In this document: positions 8,728 through 17,400 of the stretch, in pieces
Position numbering within the stretch: position 1 is the stretch's first letter
Layout: the number at the start of each line of letters is the position of its first letter
NCBI GenBank assembly: GCA_943704525.1
Contig: CALSCQ010000437.1
Span: 1 to 21,794, forward strand
DNA length: 21,794 bases
DNA from: Pigoraptor vietnamica
Lineage: Eukaryota > Opisthokonta > Filasterea
Direction of reading: 5' to 3'
Position numbers and translations under genes: made by a program
Notes under the pieces: model-generated
What the model was told of the DNA's origin: nothing
The model's database searches: none
What the model saw: only the letters and a program-made list of their open reading frames with translations

Positions 8728-10897
8728 TCAAACGCCTACACAGTGCCCAGTCATGCCGACATACGATGAAAGCGCTGGCAACCGTTCATTGGGGCGCGCC
8801 ATCACAGGGCTGGCAATGGCAAAGTCGCGCGCTTTTAAACGACCAACAAACCACTCCCACTCGTCGTCGTCCATAAGACCCTTCTGGTCCAGCTCGTCGA
8901 TTTCGTCGTCCGTCGGCATAACGAGCGGAATGGCAAACTCGAACGCGCACTTTAGCGCCCGCAAGCCCCCACAGTGACGCATCAATGCGAACATCGACAC
9001 GGGTCGCTCGACAATTTCCACGCCGAGCCGCCGCTCAAGCGACCACAGCACCCAGGGCGACCAGCGCAATCTGACGCCAATCCGCACGCGTTCCTTCGGG
9101 ATGCACTGAGGGTACTTGGAAAGCAAGGCATATACAAACGACTCGTCGCGGACGTACGTCATCGTCTCCCAAAACGACGGGACGCACCGCTCCATGCACG
9201 TCGGCTCGTTCTCCTCGAACCACCGGACAAACTCCATGCGTCCGTTTCGCACACACGCAAGCAGCGCATCGTCACATTCCCTATCACGTGCGGCAGGGTC
9301 GAGGCGAGAGAGCGCCCAGCGAAACACACTCCATCGGCGCTGTTCGCATGCGACGACGAGCGGCATTGGGAGTCCCGGCACGCGGCGGTCCAGCATACGA
9401 GCAAGGCTAAAATGGCCCGCCCACACGGCCTCGCTAAGCGCCGCGTGGCGCAGGTTGAACGGACACGTGTCAGTTTGAAATTTCGCCACTTTGGTGCCCT
9501 GCGCGTCACTAACAGGCGCAATTCGCGCGTTCACGTCGATCATGTACGACAGTACGTCCCAGTATCCTCGCCGTGCCACCTCCATCGGCCAGCCGCTCGT
9601 GTTACTCCACCACGCGCCAACGTCAAAGCGCTCACAGAAGTAGCGGAGAGCCGCGACGTCGCCCTTCTCAACCGCCGCCCTTATCATAGTGGCCGCACCA
9701 CCGCCACTGATGTACGATTCCAGTTGTGCTGGGAACGCGCGCTCCACCGACGACAACCACGGCACCGAAACCTCTTTGGACACCTCGTAAAACGCATAGC
9801 GGAAGTCAGCTTCCTCAGAGTCCACAAGTACCTCGCCGCGCCACCACTCGATCGCCTCTACGGACGGTTTACGCATGAGTTCGGTTACCACATGACGTCG
9901 CCATTGCGCGCCCAGGAATGGCACAAGGGCTTTCGCCGCTTCGTAGTCGCCACGAATGAGCACGCGCGCGACCACTTCAGGCGTGCACTCCGCGCCCTCC
10001 ACCGTGACGCTGTACACTATGTCGTCGGCGTCAGCGTTGGCAACCGTCCGTGTCAAACCGTGCTCGCGCAGCCGCGCCATCACCGCGGAATCGGTCGCGT
10101 TATTTGCGAGATACGTGCGGTCCTCCTCCGGCATGCCCTGGAGTGCAATCGGCGACCGCGATAAGGCGAGATCAAGCAGCGCAGCACCACACCCACTCTT
10201 CATATCCCCTGCAATGGAATAGAGCGCTCTGGCGGTCCCCAGGGTCGCCACGCTCACGACGCGTGCACTCGTCAAAGACAGCGTCTAAAATCGCCGGGCA
10301 TTGCGCGTAGTGCTCCATCGACAGCCGCAGAGGCAGATCCGCGTCCGCAACAATGGGAAGGAGACGAAGCACGTGGTCGACGTCTTCCCTCTGAATGCAC
10401 CCGCACAACACAATGTGCGCCACGTGGGCGGCAAATTCGCGCGCCTCGTCGAGCAGAAAGTCCACCTGCGCACGCGTGAGGCGCCCCCACGGCCACCTGT
10501 AGCCCATCGGACGGTAATAAGAATGCCTCCGGGGCGAATCGGGCTCGCACGTTCGGAGGAGATGCACGAACATGTCCCAATTGCCATGGTCGACCGCGCT
10601 GTCCAGCGCGTCGCATGAGCAGCGCGGCACGCGACCGCGTTTCGTCTCGTCCTCCATCAACAGCCGCACGAGATCAAAGTGGCCCTTTTTTGCAGCACTG
10701 TCGATGTCCCACCAGCCGTACGGGCGGTATTTGCTGAGGTTGCCCATGACGCACTCGTTGACCCTATCGCGGATGCGCGTGAGAAAGTCCCACAGGCGCA
10801 GGCACGTCGCGCGCAGATTGCCGACGTCGGTGGGCGAAAAGCCGCCGACCTCGACGAGGTGAACGAGGACCTCCTCCGAGAGACCGAGGAGGGACAT
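8728..10897 (-). CDS. F-box protein with degenerate ankyrin-like repeats
   Basis: Probable substrate receptor for an SCF-type ubiquitin ligase. Exons are 10897-10258 and 10208-8728 with a 49-base intron (GTGAGC...TTGCAG) whose removal joins the two frames exactly (phase 1), giving 706 residues. The start is the ATG at 10897 (A at -3); the frame extends upstream only to a TTG. Residues 3-38 look like an F-box (LSEEVLVHLVEVGGF...LRATCLRLWDFL). Then come repeated helical units of the form DxAAKKGHFDLVRLLME, DSAVDHGNWDMFVHLLR, RAAVEKGDVAALRYFCE and EAVWAGHFSLARMLDR, resembling diverged ankyrin units of about 30-35 residues. The domain assignment is moderate: the repeats are weak and no exact family was recognised. 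It is divergent to a second F-box gene. Amoeba-infecting pandoraviruses and several protists carry large F-box/ankyrin families, so a lineage-specific or laterally moved paralogue is possible. Confidence 0.8.
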
Positions 10898-11201
10898 GGT
10901 TGCGTTCGCAGAGGACGTCGTTCCAAGAGGCAAAAAAACCAATGGAAAGCGATGCGAGAAGAGGTGGATTCATGCCGTGTGTACCGGCGTTACTTTTAAT
11001 GTGGGCGCCTCATGTATGAGTTGATTTAACGGTTTATATCATGAGGATCCCAAGGGTTGTGTGCACTGTTACAACAATTTTGGCTAATAAATATGTGTTT
11101 GCGTTGTCAGTGCATTGTGAGACATCCCTTTCTCCGCCTTCCGCACTTTAAGTCAGACCTCTTTCTGTGCCACTGGCCGTTCGTGCGAGGCTCCGCACAA
11201 C
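10898..11201. promoter_or_regulatory. Divergent promoter region between two F-box genes
   Basis: 304 bases separate the two ATGs. It is more AT-rich than the flanking genes. It contains a CCAAT sequence at about 10939-10943 (41 bases upstream of the left ATG) and TTTATATCATG near 11034. Shared or co-regulated transcription of the two F-box genes is an inference from geometry only. Confidence 0.4.
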
Positions 11202-12149
11202 ATGTGCGACGGCGCCTTCCCTCGCGCAGAGGCCGAACTGCCTTGCCTCGATTCGCTCACAATTGCATCTCCGAACATCGACACGCTCCCACCGGAGACG
11301 ATTGTCGTCCACGTGCTGCCCTATCTGACGAATGGCGAGAAGGGCGCGCTGGCCAAGACGTGCGGTCGTCTCTTTCGCCTCCTTCGCCGCGAGCGCGTGT
11401 ACCGCCTGTCGTCGCCGTGCACTCGCAAGTACTTTGAAGACGCCGCGTTTCGCGAGGAGGTGAGTTCGCACATTCCCGCGGGAAAACTCGCCCTCAGCCC
11501 CTTTGAGTGCGCGGTGAGGGCGTTTCACTTTGCGCCGTTTGATTTTAAGCGCGCGCGGATGCTCTTCGAAGAGGCGCTCGCGGACGAGAGTGCGACCGAA
11601 CTGGAGAAGGCGCGCGCCAACTTGTCGCTCTACGTGCTCCACCAGTACGGTTTGGGAGGACCCAATGGCCGTGACACGAGTGTTTGGAGGCTTTCCGCTG
11701 AGCGTGCGAGTGCGTCTCTCCTCAGCCCTGGCGACGAGGGCGACCCCGTGCGTGCATTTGAGATGGGATTTTGCCTCGATAACAGTATCGGAATCACTGC
11801 GGACTACGTAGAGACGCGTTCGCTCAACTATGAAAAGACGCGTTTGCTCTTTGCGTCGTCTGCGAACGGCGGGTGTGCGGCGGCGATGTACTTCCTCGGC
11901 CAGTGCCTGTGCTTGGGCATGAGGCACTGTCCACCGGTCGCCGTGGCGCTGTGGGAGAGGGCGGCTGCGATGGGCCACTTTGGGACGATGGCACTGTTGG
12001 GCACTTCTTTGTACTGGGGCAGCGGGATGCCGCGTGACGAGGCGAGGGGCGTTGCGTTGATTCGGAGTGCGGCAGTGGACGAGGGGTGTTGGTGGGCGAA
12101 GAAGTGGCTCGTGGAGAATGAGGACGAGCTCAAGCGAAAGGGGCTCTGA
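11202..12149 (+). CDS. F-box protein with Sel1-like repeats, intronless
   Basis: A 315-residue single-exon gene starting at ATG 11202 (A at -3) and ending TGA 12147-12149. An F-box-like helix bundle is at about 28-62 (LPPETIVVHVLPYLTNGEKGALAKTCGRL). Residues about 209-292 hold two Sel1-like/TPR-type units (SSANGGCAAAMYFLGQCL; ERAAAMGHFGTMALLGTSLYWG; DEARGVALIRSAA), a third less clear one around 112-150. Sel1 repeats form alpha-solenoids that bind partner proteins, so a role as an SCF ubiquitin-ligase adaptor is likely but inferred. Bacterial-type Sel1 proteins usually carry more repeats. Its last codons are repeated downstream (see the 45-base duplication). Codon use looks like its neighbours, with no sign of recent transfer in base composition. 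Confidence 0.85.
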   Translation: MCDGAFPRAEAELPCLDSLTIASPNIDTLPPETIVVHVLPYLTNGEKGALAKTCGRLFRLLRRERVYRLSSPCTRKYFEDAAFREEVSSHIPAGKLALSPFECAVRAFHFAPFDFKRARMLFEEALADESATELEKARANLSLYVLHQYGLGGPNGRDTSVWRLSAERASASLLSPGDEGDPVRAFEMGFCLDNSIGITADYVETRSLNYEKTRLLFASSANGGCAAAMYFLGQCLCLGMRHCPPVAVALWERAAAMGHFGTMALLGTSLYWGSGMPRDEARGVALIRSAAVDEGCWWAKKWLVENEDELKRKGL

Positions 12150-12244
12150 AATGGAGAGAGTGAAATTGAATGCGCTAGAAGTGCCGCTCGCAGAACTTTC
12201 AAGCGGAAAGGGCTGTGAAATGGGGAGTGTGAAAATGAACGCGC
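12131..12244 (+). repeat. Imperfect 45-bp tandem duplication spanning the F-box/Sel1 stop codon
   Basis: Copies lie at 12131-12175 and 12200-12244 (69-base period), about 85% identical. Copy one contains the last codons (KRKGL) and stop of the F-box/Sel1 gene. Copy two repeats KRKGL-stop within the 3' flank. Confidence 0.8.
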
Positions 12245-12878
12245 CAATTCGCATACAAAGTGCCACACTCTGACATGCCCCGTACAGTTGCTGTGTGTGT
12301 GAGCACATTTTCGCAAACAAAAAGGAGTCCCGAGGGGCTGACAGGCAACGTCCTTCATTCCGTGACCTCACGTAGAGTCGAAATATTTACAAACATCAGT
12401 TGTCGAGAACCTCACACCGGTAAGGGGGAAGTGTTTGTCGGGATGCAAAAGAGACGCAAAAAGGCGCGAGCGGCGAAAACGCCAAACGCACGCACGCAAA
12501 GAGGGAGCCTTCGTCGCGGCGACACGAGACCGTATCGTCGAGTCGTCGCAACGACAATGCCGTGAAACGGGACGAGTCGCGGCCGCAAAAGCGGCTAGTC
12601 GTCGAAAGCGCTCGACCGGAAAAATTCTTGGGAAAAAGCTGTACACACGCAGAAATACGCACGCAGCGAGAACGCAAAGCGCACGCGCGAGTTCCCCCTC
12701 GATTTTCTCTCACACACTCTATACACAAAGATAAGCGCCGAAACGACGTGGAGTCGGACCTGCCGGCGTCGTTTCGACTTAGCAAAGAGGCGAAAAAACG
12801 CTCGCTTGCCCTCACTTCTCACGCGCGTCCGTCGGCCACTGCGACACGCGGCATCGCGCACGCACGTGACGGTCCCTC
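12150..12878. other. Convergent 3' region between F-box/Sel1 gene and HMG-box gene
   Basis: About 730 bases with no recognisable gene. It is rich in GCGAAA/GGCGAAAACGCC-like short palindromic words and CGCACGC runs. A perfect 10-base inverted repeat (CGAAACGACG at 12739-12748, CGTCGTTTCG at 12767-12776, loop 18) lies about 100 bases past the HMG-box stop on its transcribed strand, so it could be a 3' UTR hairpin. ORFs here show no family features. Confidence 0.5.
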
Positions 12879-15091
12879 TCAGTTGTCTGAGACAACGCCG
12901 GCCATCGAATTGCCGGGCATGAACCACTGGAACTGGTCGTCGAGGCTGCACGGAAAGCCCAGCAGCGAATTGCCGGCCGGCACCGTCGCGGTCGCGTCCC
13001 CCAGGCCCACGTCAATCCCCAGTCCCATCAGCTCGTCTTCCTTGCCATAGCCAAACCCGTCGATGAGAACAGAGCGCGCGGGACCGTGCGGCGGTTGCGG
13101 CTGTCCGGCGGCAGTCGGCGCGTGCGACTGACTCGCCGCGAACGTGTCGAGCCCGCCGAGCACGCCAAAGTGCGCGCCGTCCGCGCCGTGTCCGGACGCA
13201 GGCACCGGGGAATCGGGACTGAGCAGCGCGCTCACGTCCTCGCCGGTCTCGGCGTCCATCGCTTCGCCCCAGGAGAACTGCTGCTGCTGCGCCTGCGCCT
13301 GTTGGGCCATCGCGAACCGCTGCTGTTGCAGGAGGCGCGGCATGCCGGACACTTCCGGCTGAGAGTGGCGCCCTTGCATCTGTGCAAGCGTCGCCTCAAC
13401 CTGCGCCTGTCGCTCCATCGCCGTCAGTCCGTCCGAAAACGCCAGAGGATCCATTCCGAGCGGCGTGTGCGAGAAGATGTCCATCCCCACGAGGCCATCC
13501 TGTCCGTGCGCGAAGTCCGCGAAATTGGCGGGAACGCCGGGAACGAACGCGCGGTCCGCCGGAGAAGCAGAGACAGCGCTGGGCGGAGGGTCGGTGGCCA
13601 TGAGGGCGGCATCGGCGTCGGCGTTTGAGCTTGCGCCGCGCGAGTTCTTGCGACGCGGGCGGTACTTGTAGTAGGGGAATTCCTGCTCGTGCAGCTGCTT
13701 GAGCTCCTGCGCGCGCTCGACGTAGGGCTGCTTGTCGGCGTCGGGAAGCTCCTTCCACATCTCACCGAGTCGCTTGCTGATCTCGGCATTGTGGAGATCG
13801 GGGTGCTTCTGGGTCAACTCCTGTGGGGACAAGGGGATGTGGCACAAGAATGAGGGGGCTGTTTAGACTTGCACGCACAGACGCACGCACACGAGACACA
13901 TGCACGCACACGCACGCACACAGAGACATATACGGCACAATAGCGTACCTTTCGCATCATCTGTGCCCACACCATGAACGAGTTCATCGGTCGCTTGATG
14001 TGCGAAGAGCCCGCGCCACCCTCCGCCTTGCCACCGTTCCCGTTCCCATTCGACGGCGCGGACGTGCTCCCCACAGATTTTCGTCGGTCACGTGTCACGG
14101 ACAGCCGCCGGGCCTTCGAGACGCCGCCGTTGCCCGTCGCGCGCTGCACCGAATCCCCGGTGTCCGGACTCGCGTCGCCCGCCGCCGCCTCCGAATCTGA
14201 GCGCGTCTCACCAACGGACTGCGCTGGCGACAGGAGTGTCGGCGACTGCTTGAACGCGCGCTCGTCCGAAGACGCCGACATGCTCGCATCACTCTCCGTC
14301 AATGACAGGCGGTGCGCGGCGTTCTGCTGGTCGCGCGTCGTCGACCGCTCAATGTCTTGCCGCAGCGACGCGCCGTCATGTCCCGCCGCGAGTGCTGCCA
14401 CCGACCCATCGCCGCCATCCGATCCAAGGAGCGCCTTGAATCCGTCGTCGTCGAAGAGGTCCGTGAGCGAGACCGAGGGCGGCGCGGAAACAGACTTGGA
14501 CCGCTTGCGATCCCGCTTGGGGTTCTTCCTCGCCTGCGACTTGGCGTCAGCGCCCGATGCCGCTGCGGCCTTCGCGACGCCACCGGCGCGGCTCTGAGGG
14601 AGCGACATGGTGCGAGAGCCCATTTGGCTGGCGGCGTGCGCGGCGAGTACGGGCGGCGGCGCGCTGATCGTTCGCGAGACAGAGGGCGCGAGGGCACCGT
14701 TTGCGAGGAGTTGCTGCTGGAGCAAGAGCTGTTGCTGCATGACCGAGGCGTACTGCGGGACAGCCTCGGGCTTGGGCGCCGGGAGGGACGTCGGGGCGGG
14801 CGCTGTCAGGCGCCGACCGAACTCCCGCGCGGCGTCAGACGGAGGGAGGCTCGAGTTGAAGAGGTCGGGATTGCTGAACCGCCGCGGCTGGCTCGTGGGC
14901 GGCTGAGGAGGCAGCGCGGCTGCCTGTCCGTGACCTAGCATGGCCGAGAGGGAGGGGCCGTTGCGCGCGGGCGTCGGCTCGAACGAGACGCCGGGGGTTC
15001 CATTCTCGCGGGGAGGAGAAGATTGTCGCTTGAGCGCGTTGAGTTGGTTGTAGAAATTGACGGCCGAAGGCGGGGCGCCGGAGAGCATCAT
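12879..15091 (-). CDS. SOX-like HMG-box transcription factor
   Basis: Sequence-specific DNA-binding protein of the SOX/MATA-HMG class. Exons 15091-13949 and 13820-12879 are joined in frame across a 128-base intron (GTACGC...CCACAG), giving 694 residues; the start is ATG-ATG at 15091. The HMG box is at about 364-440: IKRPMNSFMVWAQ is encoded at the end of exon 1, then HNAEISKRLGEMWKEL and YYKYRPRRK in exon 2. These match the SOX signature (RPMNxFMVW, HNxEISKRLG, YKYRPRRK) more closely than fungal mating-type HMG boxes. The intron falls inside the box. The rest is low complexity: Gln-rich stretches at about 118-129 and about 500-530, a basic patch KNPKRDRKRSK (189-199, likely nuclear localisation) and an acidic-hydrophobic DLFDDDGFKALL (211-222, activation-domain-like). 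Four R/K-x-x-S-x-P motifs precede the basic and acidic parts. Orthology to a named SOX is not claimed. Confidence 0.92.
13867..13925. repeat. CA/CG-rich repeat in HMG-box gene intron
   Basis: Short imperfect GCACGCACAC-type tract in the 128-base intron 13821-13948 that interrupts the HMG box. It reads TG/CG on the coding strand, as in other introns here. Confidence 0.8.
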
Positions 15092-16310
15092 CCTTGCAGG
15101 CTTATTGTCAGTCGACCGGGACGACTAGCGATGCGTGAAGCAAGAGCGAATGTCGTTCGTTCGTTCGAAAAGTCACTGCTGCCGGAAGTGCCTTGTGGAG
15201 AGAGACGCTCGCTGCGTTGGCATGCACGGCAGGTGAGCATAAGTACGAGCAGCAAGATATCGGGCACTTTATCTGTGTAATGTGACACCAACACCCTCAG
15301 CCAGATCGAGACTCAGAGCGAATACCCCCCAAAACCCACAGCACCGCAGGGCTCGTTCATATCCCACACGACAACAGCGGCAGAGAATTGAGCCAGAAAC
15401 CCACTCTCATTTGGGACCGCCAATTCGATAACGAAAGGCGAAGATGCCGGTCGTGCGATGCAACACTCTATGCCTACGAACGCGAGCAATGCGGCGCACA
15501 TGCAGCCCACACAAAATGAGTCGCGCGAACGTCGGCGTTGCGAGTAAACCAAAGCCACAGAATTATCCCATCACGCTCACCGCTCGAATCCAGAGGTGCC
15601 GTCTCTTTCTTATCTCAGCGGCGCGTTGGGACTCGCGTGACAAATCGTGCTCGACGTGTGCGACCACCAAGACGCCCCCGTTTCGATTCACGCGCGGGAC
15701 CGCGAGTGACGATTCAGCACGAAGCCCTCCCCATACAGCAATAACCAGAGTCCGACAGTGCGCAGTGCCCAGCGTGTGGGTGAGCGAGTTGCGTGCGAAT
15801 AATGGTATTGCTCAGCCAGCGGCTCCGAACGCCAATAGCTTTTGCGGCCGACAACCGATTTGTCTCGCTATGCACTGCGGGGTTGGGTGCGGGGGTTGCA
15901 CAGTGATTTCCGAAGGAGATCCGCACGCACGAACCAGCGAGTGTCGCGATTGACGGTTGCGGTGCGGCCGCGAGTGCGAAAGTCGCACTGCAGGAGAACG
16001 GCAAGACAATGGGAGAGGACTCGAGGACCGCGGGCAGAAGCCACGAGACTTGCTTCGGGGAATGTACGGCGTGCGACGCTGCTCAACTAGGCATGCGCCA
16101 TCTGCCCGCGCAGCGCGAGCACGATCGGCACGAACGTCAGCGGTGCCCTAAAGCGAACCAAAGATGTCCGCACCGGCCGCCACTTCACGAGTAGGTGAGA
16201 TCCGGACGACAGGTGCAATAGGGGATCAAAGTGCAGGGGAAGGGAGCGAGTGTATGGGCCCGACGCGAACTCAGTAGCGGAAGAGAGAGAATGCGGGGAT
16301 GCGGAACCCG

Positions 16311-16311
<1 letters not shown>

Positions 16312-16352
<41 letters not shown>
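16312..16352. repeat. (CA)20 microsatellite, intergenic
   Basis: Pure CA dinucleotide tract of about 40 bases in the gene-poor stretch, just left of the AT-rich island. Confidence 0.95.
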
Positions 16353-16356
<4 letters not shown>

Positions 16357-16410
16357 CCATACACACACTCGTATGCCGAGAAGCCAAACTGACATGGTGC
16401 GAGCGGACAG

Positions 16411-16770
16411 ATTATAAATAGATTTCATTTGTATGGAGATGTACCGCACTGGGGGCAAAATTATGGAACTTGACTTACCCTTCGTGCGGTGCATGTTACT
16501 TTATGGGAGCTTGAATTTTGAGAGTTTTTTGTATGGATTATGTATGGAAAAGTGAAAGGATAATAACATAATGTTTCTCAAGTAAGTCGTACCATTGAAA
16601 CCAATAAATCGCGCTCCAAACCGAGAATTATTTATTAAAATCGTCACAAAGTATGAAATTTCTATGAAATTTGAGATAAATTACTGTTCGTTAATGTAAA
16701 TGGGGACACGAAAATACATAGTGGATTCCCCCGTCGTGGTTTTATAGGTTACTTTTATTTGTGGGTTACC
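16411..16770. other. AT-rich island in a GC-rich locus
   Basis: By hand count of sample lines G+C is about 23-32%, against well over 50% in flanking genes. It contains TATAAATA at its left end, repeated words (TATGAAATTT twice near 16653-16673; GTATGGA three times) and a 7-base inverted repeat ACCGCAC/GTGCGGT (16443-16449, 16484-16490). No ORF or RNA gene was recognised. It could be an organellar insertion, the remnant of a mobile element, or a regulatory/scaffold region. Confidence 0.7.
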
Positions 16771-17400
16771 TCTTGTTACTCGCGGAAGAGCAAACCGTTC
16801 TCCTACCACAGAGCACATTTCTCGCACAATCGACACACACACACACACAAGCACTCGCCGACCCTAAGAGACCCCATGCGATTTTTCGTGCGGGAGACGA
16901 TGTGCATCGAGGCAACCAAAATATCCCGGCTTCTTCTTTTGGGCTCGCGTGACGCGTCAACCACTGAACAATGGCTATGCGGCCGGCATTCCCCTCATAC
17001 CAATGCTTCATAAGTGCACGAGTTCCGGGGACGGTCGGGTCAGTCCACGAGACCGGACCAGGGTTACCCCTTGGACCGGACACTGCAGCACATTATTAAA
17101 ATAGGGCTGAAACAGCGAGTTGACTGCATTTAATACCGGACTCCCGAGACTGTCCCCTGGCGTGGCTGGCGCGGGGAGACGATCTCGCCGAGGTCCAACG
17201 GAGGCAGCTGCGGCCGTGCTATGTCGAAACCGCTTCGTGTTGGTCACGGTCGCCTTCGTCGGACTCTACGACGTCTTACGATCGTCGACGTCCGTGCGCC
17301 TGCGCCGACGACCGGCCGCTCTGCGAGGTACGTGCGTTCTTCGCGAAGCTGCTTTGCGCGCGCCCAAGCGCTGGATCGAGCGACCCACGGACGCTTGACT

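Larger units (their letters stand above)
15092..17400. other. Long intergenic stretch without a recognisable gene
   Basis: Between the HMG-box gene start and the helicase gene stop. The longest open frames (for example 15444-15953 on + and 15714-16004 on -) have no family motif, no convincing splice continuation and biased composition, so they were not called. The first part should hold the HMG-box promoter (a short CGTT repeat lies near 15150-15166). It includes a CA tract at 16312-16352 and an AT-rich island at 16411-16770. The end should hold the helicase 3' UTR. Confidence 0.6.

Noticed and set aside
8974-10164. 396-codon open frame on + opposite the F-box/ankyrin gene
   Set aside because: It lies antisense to a coding exon with clear repeat structure; its own translation is Arg/His-rich without motifs, as expected from the complement of GC-rich coding DNA.
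10172-10275. Frameshift or pseudogene between the two halves of the F-box/ankyrin gene
   Set aside because: A 49-base intron with GTGAGC and TTGCAG ends joins the two frames exactly in phase, which explains the break better than a mutation.
15313-15558. 81-codon frame on - with a hydrophobic, signal-like segment
   Set aside because: It lacks an ATG start at the frame's beginning and no continuing exon could be found; too little to call a gene fragment.
15444-15953. 169-codon open frame on + in the gene-poor stretch
   Set aside because: It starts with ATG but has no recognisable domain, no conserved-looking motif and amino-acid use typical of random GC-rich DNA.
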